NCBI RefSeq assembly: GCF_937616625.2
Contig: NC_065570.1
Coordinates: forward strand, 11,976,001 to 12,040,000
Origin: Mercurialis annua
Lineage: Eukaryota; Streptophyta; Magnoliopsida; Malpighiales; Euphorbiaceae
Direction of reading: 5' to 3'
DNA: 64,000 nt
The notes beneath the pieces were generated by a model. The model worked only from the letters and a program-made list of their open reading frames with translations, did no database searches and had not been told where the DNA came from. The position numbers and the translations under genes were made by a program. Position 1 is the first letter of the stretch. Each line of letters begins with the position of its first letter. Of the stretch, positions 1 through 11,845 are shown piece after piece.

Positions 1-191
1 AAATTGATTGTTATTTGATTTTTATGAATTTTACTTGTGTAGTGTTATTTACAAGTTTAATTTGCAAGTTTCAGAAATTATTTGAATCGTTTTCGTATTT
101 GTAATTCGCTTGGGCGTTCAGTTTAAAAATAATAATAAAAATAAAAAAATAAAATTAAATAAATTAAAATTTAAAATCTGGGCAGGAGTCG

Positions 192-436
192 TGGTTCAAC
201 CAAAATTTGGTTGAACCATTGTTTCGGGTCTCGTTAAAACGAGACCCTCTTGAAGTGATGTTGGTCTCGTTTGAGACCAACAAATTTCGAACGGGAATCT
301 TCAAATTTTTGAAGAGTCTCGTTCGAAACTCTAAGTTTCGAACAGGAATCTTCAAAATCATGAAGAGTCTCGTTCGAAACTTCAAATCTCGAACGAGACT
401 TTGGTTCAAAATGGCTGGTCTCGTTTGAGACCAGCC
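192..436. repeat. Chain of seven short palindromes (hairpin cluster)
   Basis: Consecutive inverted repeats lie almost end to end: 192-218 (13-bp perfect arms around one base), 226-247 (10-bp arms, GGGTCTCGTT), 259-282 (10-bp arms, GTTT loop), 286-328 (about 21-bp arms, two mismatches), 335-380 (20-bp arms, three mismatches), 367-399 (11-bp perfect arms) and 413-436 (10-bp perfect arms, GTTT loop). Most share the core GTCTCG/CGAGAC. No coding sense is apparent. Confidence 0.85.
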
Positions 437-679
437 CTACCTTCACACAACTATCTTTTGCCCCCTGATTTTCATCGATCCTTTCGGTATTTTAAAATGT
501 TTTGAAAACCAAAAGTGTTCACCACATATCCATCAAACCCTAGCCTCTCTTTTCCTCTCAAAAATCGTCCTGAAATCCTCCTCCAATTTGCTCTGAAGTT
601 CAGTAAGTATTCAAGCTTTAATTTTTATTTTAATGTCTATAATCGACATCTCCGTTCATAGCTGATATCTCTTTCGTTT

Positions 680-1000
680 TAGAACCGAAATAGGTTCCGC
701 TTCCTTCCAGAGATAGAAGACTCGCGTATCTACAAATCCCAATTTTCGTTTCGTAAAACGGTACGTTATATTCCTCGTATTAGCTGCCGCCGTGTTACCG
801 TTTTCTAGATATATTCTGTTTTGGTTCTAAATCGACCTCTTTGAATTTCAATTTGTTTGACAGCCGTTCGGAGATCGAAATCAATTCCGTTTGTTTCCCG
901 TGAAAGTAGACTCGCGCATCTACGTTTCTACACCTTTCGTTCGTCAAACGGTACGTAAACGAACTCGTATTAATCGCCGCCGTCTTACTATATTATTTGT
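680..1000 (+). repeat. Two-copy tandem duplication inside the LTR
   Basis: Two diverged units about 195 bp apart share the same ordered blocks: AGACTCGCG(T/C)ATCTAC, then an AAACGGTACGT block, then CTCGTATTA, then (G/C)CCGCCGT. The first unit is about 680-810 and the second about 876-1000. They look like an old duplication within the LTR; their position after a pyrimidine-rich stretch (540-600) could fit a transcribed leader, which is inference. Confidence 0.6.
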
Positions 1001-3178
1001 TTAAAATTGTGAATAGTTAATATTTAGCTACTGCCGAATCAAACTTTTCATCCTTGGGCTTTGTTGTGAGATCTTAATGGTATTAATCTATGAGTTATTG
1101 GTTTGTTAAGTGTTAGATTTTTTTTTTGTGTTTTGAGATTTCGATTTAGATTATTCTTCGATTATTCTGAGTTTTCAAGCTTATGTGAATGAGTTTTCGG
1201 TTTCGTTCGATTTCATTAGCTTGATTCATATGTCTTACTGGGAGTGTTGATATTGATTATGTGATCTTTATTAGTTGATGGTTAAGGAATTGTGAAGTTT
1301 GATTATTCAAGCTTGGTTTGATTTTGTTTCTGCAAACTCGTTTTTGGCCTTCTGCATATTTTGGTTACAATTAAAATGTTAAATGAAGATGGTGATGAGG
1401 TGTTCTTATCCTATTGGCCCATTTAAATTTATTTTGGCTAAATGGTGACTTTGGTCACTGAAATTTTATGTCTAAAATATATTGATTCCTAAACTTAAAT
1501 TAGTAACTATTTTGCATTGATTTTGATTTCAATTTACGAAATTGGTTTCGACTTATTAATTAGCGATTTAAATAATGATATTATTTATAAATTGAAATTA
1601 CTTTGGGCTTTAATATTTTTTTTTAAATTTAAATTAATATTAAACTTGTTATGGATTATATATGATTTTATAATTGACTATATTAAATGAGAATTTGGGG
1701 ATTTCGTTTAATTTTAAAGTTGTCAAAATTAGTTATATTATTTTAAGACCTAAAAATAATATTCGTGTTATTTAAAAATTAAATTAATAATTACTAATAA
1801 TTATTATTAATTGTTAAATTGATATTTTTGGCTTAGAATGCATTTGGAATTAAATTTATATTTTTGATTTATTTAGTTAATTAATTATTTGAGATATTTG
1901 CCGGTAATATTTAATTACTTGGGCTTCAAGCTATTGAGTTTTATTTTGATATTAATTAATATTTTATTTAATATTAATTATAAATTGTGGTTTATAATTC
2001 TGTAATATCAGTTGAGTCGGTTTGGACTTGGGTCACCGACATGTGGGTTTAGCTTGGTAGTTTTGAAAAACTCGGCTAACCCACTATTTGAGGAATTGAT
2101 TTTATTTATCATTTAAATATTATTTTAATAATATTTTCGGATTGTATTTAAGTGCGAACTCAATAGTCTTGATTTATTTACGGCATTACAATTTAATTGA
2201 GATTGTGTTTCTCTGTGATTCTATCTGACTTATTGATTGTGCTAGTCCTACGTGGTGTCTAGTATTCTTAGAGTTAGGGATTGGAGCGATTTTTACGTAT
2301 GATTTATTTTTAGACTCCTCGACTACTCGCCATCCGGAGTCGAACCAGGGTTAGCTGTTTGCCGAAGTTTCACGTGGATAAGCAAGCAGTGAGTTTGTAG
2401 TGCTATTTACCGCTTTATTAAGTACCGCATCGTATTTTAATATTATAAATGCTTTTGAACTGCTTTTACGGATTATGGATCTGGATTGAAAGGAGCTACT
2501 CGATAGGCTTGTATCGAGACTGTATGCACCGATAAGTACTCTGGAAAACGGCAGACTAAAGTCTTGCTTACGTGGTATAAATATATGACGAGGATTTGTT
2601 CCCGTCCACTTTGGGTATATCGGTATACTATGTCATACTTACGCTGGATTATTTCAATACTGTTTTCCATAATCATACTATATTAGTATAAACTGTTTTG
2701 ATTTAAGGGTTTTAAACTTAATAAATGTAAATAGTATTGCGAACTCATCTCAGTATATCTGACCCCGTTGTTTTCCCAAATTTTCCAAGTTTATGATTTA
2801 AAAGCTGGTCCACTCCGATTCTTTTGATTCCTCGGAGGTCTTTATGTTATTAAAACTACTTTCTGTTTTCGAACTCTTAGACCGCAGTAGAACTAGTTTA
2901 TTTATTACATTTGATATTACACTTTGAGATTATCGATATATTCGATTATTTATATTTGGCATGATTATTCTAGATTACGATATTGTTATATATAAGGCAT
3001 GCTGTTGAACATTTAATATATTTAAATTATTTATATTAAAACTGTAATATAAATTGCTAGACCTAGGTTGGAGTCTCGGTTGCCCCCGAGCAATTTTCTG
3101 CAGGTTTAAATGTTTATTTGATTTCCGCGAGACTTGCTACGGGTTTTGGTACAACCATACCCATACCCTAGCGCCGGT

Positions 3179-3882
3179 CATTGTAGTTAAAAGCGCGCGC
3201 CTCAGGCGCTTAAGCGCTCAGGCGAGGCGCCGGCGGAGGCTGTCGCCTTTACATGCTTCAGGCGGCAACAACGCAGTGAGGCGCGCGCTTCAGCGCTTAA
3301 AGCGGTGGTTGAAGCTTTCAGTTCTCTATCGCTTCTGCGCTTATGCGCTTTCTATTTTCTTAAAGTGCAATCGGAGATTTCAAAAAAAAAAAAACAGATG
3401 AAGAATGAGAAGAAGAAGGAAGAAGAAGAATTGCGGCGCTTGTGTGTTTAGGGTTAGGAAAACTGTAGAGGTTCCTTAGATGTCTTAATGAGCCTCCTCT
3501 AGCCAGCCCAAGACCAATATTAGTAATTATAAGGCTTTAACCTATTAATAAATGGTTTTTTTAACATCAGTAATGGTTATATTTCCAAATGACTCTTCTT
3601 TTTAACAAAAATGACCAATTTAGTCTTTTAATTATAAACTAAAAGTATATTTAAGTCCAAAAAATAAAATTTAAACTATTAAATTATTAAATAGAAAATA
3701 AAAATCATATAAATCAGTTGAATTATCAAATAAAATATAATAACTTACTATTATATTTATAATTTTATGGTTTAAATATATTGCGCTTTTATTCATTAAA
3801 GCGAGCGCTTTTTTAGCGCTTTGCGCTTAAAGCGTTATAAAGACACGTCGCTTTGAGTGCGCTTTCGCCTTTGACTACACTG
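3179..3882. mobile_element. hAT-type MITE with 8-bp TSD
   Basis: The flanks carry the perfect 8-bp repeat GCGCCGGT (3171-3178 and 3883-3890). The element starts CATTGTAGTTAAAAGCG and its other end, read on the minus strand, is CAGTGTAGTCAAAGGCG, giving terminal inverted repeats with few differences. An 8-bp TSD with CA..TG ends is the hAT pattern. Subterminal DNA is rich in GCGC/GCGCTT motifs. There is no transposase, so it is non-autonomous. Removing it restores a continuous LTR end. Confidence 0.85.
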
Positions 3883-5779
3883 GCGCCGGTCACGATTCAT
3901 GAAATTGGATCGTGATAGAAATACCGTGATAAAAATTATAAAGAAATCAATTTTTGATAAATTTAGAGAGTTCAGAAAAAAAACTTCAACAAACAAATAC
4001 TACATTCCGACGGAGGATCATCTGGCATCACCAAAATCGCATCCGGAATTGAAGAATCAGAAATATTATCTTATTATCAACGGGAGCTAAATCACGATAA
4101 GTTCTCAAACTCATTAAATATTTTATTACATGTGAAATTAATTGCTCGTGTCATGATTTCAGCATGTTGCCCATCTCGCATGATTTCTTCTAAATTGATA
4201 TCTTATAATTGACAATTATTTTTGCATTAATCGAAATTACAATATAAGATCTATTAAAATATATATTTTGTCTTAATGTAATATTTGAGATCTTTACTTA
4301 TTAGGGAAGGTATATGAGTAAATTGACAATGCTTTTAAATTAAGCACGCGAGCACAAATATATAGATTTTTATTTATTAGGAAATATTTATATATGAATA
4401 AATTTACAATGCTTTAACTAAGCACACATATAACTATATGAGATCTTTTCTTTTTTAGGAAATATATATATATATATATATATATATGAATAACTTGACA
4501 ATATTTTAGTTAAACAGATGAGTACACATATCTATATATATAAGATCTTTGCTAATTAGGAAATCATATAAAAAGAATATATTGCATGACTAAAAAAGAC
4601 TAATTAGTTAAGAAGAAAATAATCAAATGTAACATATGGAATCATTAGTTTCCTTTATCAAGTAATAGATTTACTACTTGAATATACAATATCTTTATAA
4701 ATAAAAAAAATCGTTTAATAAAAATTTATAATGTGAGAATGGACCATATCCTACATAATTATTAAGATCGCTTACTATCTTGAACACAACTCTATATGAT
4801 AAATTTATATTATATCGTGAAGTCCATTATTGGACCAGTCAAAATTTATAAAATACAGACATAGAAGATGAAGAAAATAAAAGAAGAAATGCTAGAAAAT
4901 ATACTGAAAGAAGAGATGAGATGTCCTAAATATCAGAAAACTAGGCGAACAACGCCCAACAAAAAATAAAGAACGAAATGGATCAAGAGGCGAAAAGTAG
5001 AGATGGTTCGAAAGACAAACCGAAGGCGAAACAAACATATTGATGAAGAGGGAGTTCCAATCAGGAGCGAAAGTGGAGAAAAAATAGCAAAAATTGCAGA
5101 GTTAAGAAACCTCCGCCAGGAAAAATAAAGACAAACAAGACCTAATTAAGAAAGTAAGAGAAGCGAAAAACCTACAGGAAGAGAAGAAAAAACTAGAAAT
5201 CAATAGAGGAAACACCACTGGAAAAATAAAGAAGAAGGATGTAATACCCTAAAAACAACGAAGCAAGCGACAATCACAAAGATATCGTCCGAAGCGGTGA
5301 AAACTAAAATGAAACCATGAGCGGACCAAATTCAAGAAGAGAAAAACAAAAAAAGCAAAAGACAGAAAAGAGCAAACGTAAAAAGAGCCCCATAGAGTCA
5401 ATCCAAAAAGAAAAATTAGGAAGACAAAGGCGAATCCTCTGAATTTGCACATCGGAACAAAACCACATATATAGCGGAAGAAGTTATGGTAGAAAATATA
5501 GTCAAGACACTAAAGAACATCAAAACTGAAGAACTCGACATGGACGACGTGAAACTGAAGTGCTCACCCCTATCAACGCAACAAAAGGAAGAACGAAAAC
5601 GACCCAAAAGGCGCAAAACGAAGACATGATCTAAAAAACAGGCATAAATACCCTTTGAGATAGGTGTATTTGTGGGGAAACTTGAAGGAAGAGATACAAA
5701 TTCCACGAAGAATACGATCAAGAAAAGAAAAAAAAAGAAAATAAAACTTGACAAATATGACTCATCCAAAGAAGACTCA

Positions 5780-5935
5780 CCCAAAGGAAAACCCCAAGAG
5801 GGAAAGAAGAGATAGGTCCGGCCGAATCCTGAAGAAAACCCCAAGAGGGAAAGAAGAGATAGAAAGAAAACCCCAAGAGGGAAAGAAGAGATATGTCCGT
5901 CCGAATTCTGAAGAAAACCCCAAGAGGAAAACTAT
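5780..5935 (+). repeat. Tandem repeat with CCCCAAGAGGGAAAGAAGAG core
   Basis: At least four degenerate copies of a unit built around AAAACCCCAAGAGGGAAAG, some followed by GAGATAG and a CCGAATCCTGAAG block. The same unit family recurs at 58565-58790 in copy 2, so it belongs to the element. Confidence 0.75.
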
Positions 5936-5956
5936 GAAGAATGAAGTAGAAGTCAA

Positions 5957-6300
5957 ATAGCCCATCATCAAGTATAGACTTATGTCATATTCGATGGTGT
6001 CAACCGCCCGTCGTCAAGTATAGACTTTTTGTCATACCCGACGGTGCCAATCGCTCATTGTCAAATATAGACAATTGTCATACCAAATGGTGCGAACTAT
6101 CTTTAATTCATATAACGCAGCAAAGCAGAAAAAACAGAGTATAGATTTACTCTAAAATAGAGGCGAAATGCCCAAAAAACCAGAGTATAGATTTACTCTA
6201 AAATAAAGGCGAAACGCCCAAAAATCAGAGTATAGATTTACTCTAAAAAGAAAAGCAAAACGCCAAAAATAGAGTTTAGATTAACTCTAAAGGCGAAATA
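5957..6300 (+). repeat. Two further tandem arrays (units about 51 bp and about 46 bp)
   Basis: 5957-6115 holds three copies of a ~51-bp unit containing GTCAAGTATAGACTT and GTCATACCCGA. 6135-6300 holds about four copies of a ~46-bp unit containing AGAGTATAGATTTACTCTAA (itself a short palindrome) followed by AGGCGAAACGCCC, a motif that continues irregularly to about 6460. Confidence 0.7.
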
Positions 6301-7073
6301 TCAAATATCAAAATCAACTCGAAGTAAAATAAAGCGAAAGGCGAATTAACTAAATAAAGTAAAATAAAGCGAAAGACGAAACGCCATAGAGGAATGCGAA
6401 AGAAAGAGAAACGCCGAAAAATAAGAGAAATGCGAAAGAAAGGCAAAACGCCAATCAAAAGAAATGCGAAAGATCTCAAAACAGAAGACCGAGTCTAAAA
6501 TGATTCGGGTAAAAATAAAGCCAAGTGCCAAAATAAGAAGACTCACTCAAATCAAAAGAAATAAGGCTACAAGCCCAAATCAACGAATCACAAGCAACTC
6601 GCCCAAATTAAAGGAACAAATCTTAAAAAGGAAGGCATTCCGTCCAAAAAAAATTAAAATCAAGAAAAATCGACTAGATAAATTGAATGACTTGATCTAA
6701 AAAACGGGCATTAATACCCTATGAGATCAGTGTATTTGTGGAGGAGGTTGAAGGAATCATATCTGTTTAAAGAAGAAAACAAAACTTTCAAAATGAAAAA
6801 GAATAAACAAATAAAAATTCAAAAGGCCGATGGATCGATAAAATTGATTGGAAATGAGAAGAAAATTGAAGAAATTTCAAAAACACAAAACAATCAAAAA
6901 CATGAACAACGAAATACCTGGAGATAAGATATCAAAATAAATTAAAGAAATTCGTCAAGAGTCTCGCCAAAAAAAGAGGAATCGCCAAGGCGAAACTGAA
7001 ATCAACAAGAAAAAGCTAAAAATTAAATAAGGCATAAATACCTATACATTAGCTTACTTGCGCGGGGGGCTAA

Positions 7074-7463
7074 TGATGGAAACCAAAATATTATGAACCG
7101 AGTCCAACGAGATTCGTCCACCGAGTCGATCTTGAGACTCGTCGAAGAATGTAAATATGATTTGATACCGAGAATAAATGAGATTTTAGAAGACCAATCT
7201 TTTAGAAGAACAGGAAACACATTCCTATAGATTTACATGTCAAATATGAATCTCTTTCCTATTTAGATTTTACAAGGTATTCTCTCGCTACTACTTTATA
7301 AGGAGTCTGAGGTATGCCTAAACAGCCAACTTACAATAAATACAAATATTCTCCCTTAAGCCTAAACTGATTTAAGCATCGGAGAGTTAATCAGACAAAC
7401 CGTCCGATTAGCCATTTACACTGTTTTGCAGGATTAACGCTGTCAAGATGCTGGAATCCATCA
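7074..7463 (+). repeat. 3' LTR of copy 1
   Basis: Begins TGATGGA and ends TCCATCA, a perfect terminal inverted repeat. The last 180 bp (from TTTATAAGGAGTCTGAGGTA onward) closely match the end of the 600-bp LTR of copy 2 at 55259-55858. The shorter length (390 against 600 bp) implies deletion or family divergence. Confidence 0.8.
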
Positions 7464-8159
7464 ATTAGTATACTAGCATTATACCAACAACATACACCGT
7501 ATATTTGTAATTATTTTTTATTTTTAATATTTTTATAAATATTTTTAAATTAGCTAGAATTTTTATAAATGAAAAAAATTGACATATATTTTTATAATTA
7601 TTTTAGTTTTTTTTAGTAAATACTAAATAGTGTAATTTCCACTAAAATAAATAAATAAAAGAAGAAAATTGTAGAGGGGATCCAATTGCACAACTCTGGC
7701 CCCACCGTAGGCCCGGCGGCTTGAAAATGACAAACCCAATTTTTCGGCAAAATCAAACGCCTCTGACTCCGACTCTCCATTTTCCCTCCTCGGAAATTTC
7801 ACCCGCTCCTTCCTCTTCCTCCTTCTCCACCTAACCTCTCTTTTTTCTTCACCCACATTCCCATGTAATGAAACGTAACCATTATTATATTCTCCATATT
7901 TGTCAATATTAATCTCTTCACATACATCACAAATTCCCTCGTTATAATGATTTGATAGCCACATATCATAACATCTAACATGGGGTCTGGATTCGAAGAA
8001 GGTAATAATTCCTCTCCGTCACCTTTTTTTGCATGCAACAATCTTAATATTTTCTATCTTGTGTTTGGTTTCTGAGAAAATTAAATACGTCGTCTGCATG
8101 GCGAAAATGAAACAACCCCGTCTTGTTTTAACGTGTGATTGTTATGTTTTAAAGGAGGA
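7464..8159 (+). promoter_or_regulatory. 5' flank and probable 5' UTR of the ITN1-like gene
   Basis: AT-rich to about 7670, then a pyrimidine-rich + strand stretch (7740-7860) typical of a plant 5' UTR. A possible UTR intron runs from AAG|GTAATA at about 8001 to TTTTAAAG at 8154, just before the ATG. No core promoter element can be assigned with confidence. Confidence 0.3.
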
Positions 8160-11100
8160 ATGGAGAGAGATCAAGAGAGGGGCATGGAAAATTCATGTCG
8201 GTCAAGTCCAAATTTTCTTTATTTTCTCTCTGAAGCATCGTCTTCGTATCCTTCTCCGGGAAGATCGTCGCCGATGTCAACGCCGAGAGCTGGCACTCTT
8301 GTTCTCTCCAACTCCGGCAAGGCTCTTCTTGTTTCCAGTTCTAGTAAGTCTCTTGTCTCCAATTCTGGTAAGCGCTTTGACAAAAAAAAGTATGTCAAGC
8401 AAGTTACTGGAAGATTTCATGACACTGAGCTGCACCTGGCTGCTCAGCGTGGGGATTTGGGTGCTGTCAAGCAAATTCTTGCTGAGATTGATGCACAAAT
8501 GACCGGGACGTTGAGTGGTGCTGATTTTGATGCTGAGGTGAGTTGCTTACAGTAATATTCATTGTAATGAGTTACTAAAACATGTTCTTACTGTCCGCAC
8601 CGGTTTGGTCTAGTGGTCTAAGTCTCCGTTGAGCACTATATGGTCGCGGGATTCAAATCCTGGCAACACCATTTTAAAAGGAATGAAGTGGTTGGGATTT
8701 GACTGCAGGCCATTATAGTCTAGTTTTGTGGGCGGTCCACATCCGGAATTTCGGTTCGGGAGAATGAGTTCTCTACAAAAAGAACATGTATAGTTTTTGC
8801 AGTTAATTTAGAGATGAAAGGGTTGTTCTGACTAATTTTTCAATGGGTGTCTTTTGATATGTATAAGGTGGCTGAGATAAAGTATGCAGTAGTGAATGAG
8901 ATGAACGAATTGGGAGAAACGGCATTGTTTTCAGCGGCTGAGAAAGGGCACTTGGAGGTTGTGAAGGAGCTGTTGCAGCATACGAGTAAGGAAGCCCTGT
9001 CGTTAAAGAACCGGTCTGGATTGGATTCTTTGCATGTGGCTGCTAGTCAAGGTCATCAAGGTGATAATATTTAATAACTTCTCCTTTCCATGGTTGTTAT
9101 TGTTTATTACAATAATTAGCTCAAAGTCTTTGTCTAAACTCTAGATTAAGTATGCACATGTGTTCTCATCTAGGAAGTTCTGTTCCAACTCCTTGCAGAC
9201 CTGTTTTTAAGTAATTCAACAGTCTCTATTGGAAGTGAAACTTAACTTTGTAAACCTTTAATGTGGTTTTACATTCAATTTACATTTCAAATGCTATAGA
9301 AATGGTCCGGAATTTGTTTTTGTTGCGGAACACATTCAAGTGTACTGCTGTACAAATCAGTATAAGGAGTAATTTGTTTAATTGGTTTGTAAATTAAGTA
9401 ACATGGCTACATTCTTTGACTAGTATCAACATTAGAATTGTGTTTACTTTTCTTGCTTTTGTGTTTAATATGTACATAAACCTTACTGGCTGCCGACTTC
9501 ATATGAAAAGTTTATGAAAGAGGTATAGAAAAATCAATCTGCTAGTTTCTTACACACTCAAAGAATATAGCAAACAATAAAATCAATGATGTCTTAGAAT
9601 GTATGAACGCCCCTTTTAAGATGTTGCAATGGAGAAAAGTTCTATCTATCTCGTTATGTGAAAATTTGGCTATCTAGCTAATATTGAAATTAGTGATTTT
9701 AGTTTCTGGTGTTCAGTTTTTGGACAGGGATCAAAACTGTTACCAACTAATCAAAGAAGATTAGTGCCTTTCTTTTGTGCGCGCGCTCATGTATCTGTTC
9801 GGTTTTCAAAATGCTATGACTTGTGACATTTCTGAAATGAACATGAATTTAATTATGGAACACAGGTCATATAGAAATTCTAATGGTTTGTAATGAGCAG
9901 TGTCAGTAATTGTTAGAGACTTGCCAACAAATCTCTTTTAGAATTGATTCTGTGAAATCCCTGTAGAAGTTCGATATGTCCACTGAGTATCTACTAATCT
10001 TGCTGTTTGGCTTGTTGAATGCCTGTTTTCCTTTTTGGAGCATAAGTAAATTCATTGCAAAAAGAAAGTGGCTTTTGGTCTATTGCAGTTTAGTAACTAC
10101 ATTTATGCAGCCATCGTGCAGATTCTATTAGAGCACGAACCCTTGCTGAGCAAAACGGTTGGTCAATCAAATGCAACTCCTCTCATGTCTGCTGCTACGA
10201 GGGGGCATACTGCAGTAGTTGAGGAATTGCTTTCAAAAGATTCTAGTTTGCTAGAGATATCTAGATCTAATGGAAAAAATGCATTACATCTAGCAGCTCG
10301 TCAAGGGCATGTTGAGATTGTGAAGTCATTGCTCAACAAAGATCCGCAATTGGCTCGTAGGACTGATAAGAAAGGGCAGACTGCGTTGCATATGGCCGTC
10401 AAAGGGGTGAGCTGCGAAGTGGTGAAGCTGCTTCTTCAGGCAGATGCCGCTATTGTCATGCTACCTGATAAGTTTGGCAATACAGCATTGCACGTCGCCA
10501 CTAGAAAGAAACGGGCAGAGGTATGATTTCAGTTGTTGATCCATTTAATATAAAGTTGACTAAGTTCATTATAATGCTTCCCTTGACAGGTTATATGGAG
10601 ATTCTGACTTGCTATATTTATTTTATTTCTCTCAATAAATCTTTTGAGGTCATATATGCTAACACAATCTAAGTGTTTTCTAAAAGCCAGTCTGCCCCGA
10701 AAACATTAATAAGTTCATTTCGAAGTTGAATTGAAGAAGCGTATATTTTAAATTGTCTTATAATGCAGAGTCATCAACTTAAGTCTTACCTTTATGGCAA
10801 TATCATAATAAACCTTATTGACTTGGCCAAAAATGACCTTAATCCAGATTAAAGTTGATGATGATTTTAACTTTGTATATAACTTTCATGAGGATTGATT
10901 TGGGATTAAAAAGATATTCAGAGTGCTATCTTGTGATTGATATAATCTGTTCGATTGTTGTTTCTTCTTATATCTACAATGCAACATTGATAATGAAATG
11001 CCTCTTCTGTGTTGCAGATAGTGAATGAACTGTTGCGTCTTCGTGACACCAACGTAAATGCGCTAACACGGGACCATAAAACAGCTCTTGATATAGCTGA

Positions 11101-11845
11101 GGCGCTCTCATTTTCTGAAGAGGTCTTTGAAATAAGGCAATGCTTGGCTCGTTATGGCGCAGTCAAAGCAAATGATCTTAACCAGCCACGAGATGAGCTC
11201 CGAAATACTGTAACACAGATTAAAAATGATGTCCACATCCAGCTCGAGCAGACCAGGAAAACAAACAGAAACGTTAACGGGATTGCTAAAGAGATCCGTA
11301 GGCTTCACAGGGAAGGAATTAACAATGCCACCAACTCAATAACAGTTGTTGCCGTATTGTTTGCAACAGTTGCATTTGCTGCTATTTTCACAGTTCCTGG
11401 TGGTGATGATAGCAATGGAACGGCTGTGATGGCGAAAACTACAGCATTTAAAATATTCTTTATCTTTAACGCTATCGCTCTGTTCACATCACTGGCTGTT
11501 GTGGTAGTACAAATCACAATCGTCAGGGGAGAAACGAAAGCAGAAAGGCGCGTGATAGAGGTGATCAATAAGTTAATGTGGTTGGCATCCGTATGCACTT
11601 CGGTGGCGTTTATTTCATCGTCATATATAGTCGTCGGGAGGCATTACCAATGGGCTGCTATTCTCGTTACGGTTATTGGCGGAGTTACGATGGCCGGAGT
11701 TCTTAGTGCTATGACTTATTATGTAATGAAGTCGAGAAGGAAACGCAGAGTGAGAAAGCGACAGAAATATAATAAAAGTGCAGGAAATAGTTCGTGGTAT
11801 GTTACGGAAACTGAGTCGGAAGTTAACACAATTTATGCCATTTGA
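8160..11845 (+). CDS. ITN1: ITN1-like ankyrin-repeat membrane protein
   Basis: Four exons with GT..AG introns, 8160-8537, 8868-9060, 10111-10520 and 11018-11845, give 602 residues with phases that join cleanly. Residues about 1-85 are Ser-rich and probably disordered. Ankyrin repeats run from about 88 to 360 (DTELHLAAQRGDL, NALHLAARQGHVE, GQTALHMAVKG). The last exon holds a PGG-type domain with four hydrophobic spans (about 434-453, 470-492, 514-533, 541-563) and PGG at 454-456, then a basic tail ending in YAI. Length and sequence fit Arabidopsis ITN1 (about 590 aa), a plasma-membrane protein linked to salt tolerance and ABA-dependent ROS. The start at 8160 is the first ATG after in-frame 8139 that begins a family-like N-terminus; an alternative start at 8184 is possible. 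Intron 1 carries a SINE. The gene looks intact; function here is inferred from family. Confidence 0.9.
8596..8790 (+). mobile_element. tRNA-derived SINE in intron 1 of the ITN1-like gene
   Basis: A polymerase III box A-like TGGTCTAGTGGT at 8606-8617 and a box B-like GGGATTCAAATCC at 8648-8660 have tRNA-like spacing and are followed by a non-tRNA body. A possible 7-bp flanking repeat (AACATGT, at about 8579 and again after 8780) supports an insertion. It is not a functional tRNA, since no acceptor stem closes. Confidence 0.6.

Larger units (their letters stand above)
1..3917 (+). mobile_element. Long LTR of a Ty3/gypsy-type retrotransposon, partial
   Basis: No convincing coding frame runs through this stretch. 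The part at about 2320-2680 and the end at about 3120-3917 (apart from the MITE at 3179-3882) look like LTRs of the Tekay/Del chromovirus lineage of plant gypsy elements; that lineage call rests on remembered pattern, not a search. The likely 3' edge is the TCGTGATA at 3910-3917, where such LTRs usually end in TCGTGACA. The left end is outside the window, so I cannot say whether this is a solo LTR or belongs to a full element. Immediately to the right begins an unrelated purine-rich LTR element. Confidence 0.42.
4010..7463 (+). mobile_element. Purine-rich non-autonomous LTR element, copy 1 (5' end missing)
   Basis: From about 4010 the sequence matches the second copy at about 56365 onward (for example the shared blocks at 4109-4201 and 56457-56547, and 4866-4960 and 57187-57290). 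The + strand of the internal region is strongly A+G rich over about 2 kb. No long open frame is present, so this is a non-coding or fully decayed internal domain of the LARD type. It ends in an LTR at 7074-7463 preceded by the purine-rich GCGCGGGGGGC, a plausible polypurine tract. The 5' LTR and the start of the internal region are lost, apparently where it abuts the gypsy LTR. Confidence 0.65.

Noticed and set aside
3054..3401. Open frame of 115 codons on the + strand
   Set aside because: It runs from LTR sequence into GC-rich MITE ends; the Arg/Leu-rich product comes from GCGC repeats and has no family sense.
5416..5971. Minus-strand open frames rich in Phe/Ser/Leu
   Set aside because: They are the complement of a purine-rich, tandemly repeated + strand. 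The same hydrophobic pattern appears opposite copy 2 (57562-58116), so it reflects base bias, not a membrane protein.
5780..6300. CRISPR-like array
   Set aside because: Units are directly tandem and degenerate, with no unique spacers of constant length, in a plant nuclear transposon.
7623..7964. Minus-strand frame of 113 codons
   Set aside because: It is opposite the pyrimidine-rich 5' UTR of the ITN1-like gene; the Arg/Glu-rich part is the complement of CTTCCTC repeats.
8606..8660. Possible tRNA gene
   Set aside because: Boxes A and B are present but no acceptor or anticodon stem closes, and a repeat body follows; called as a SINE.
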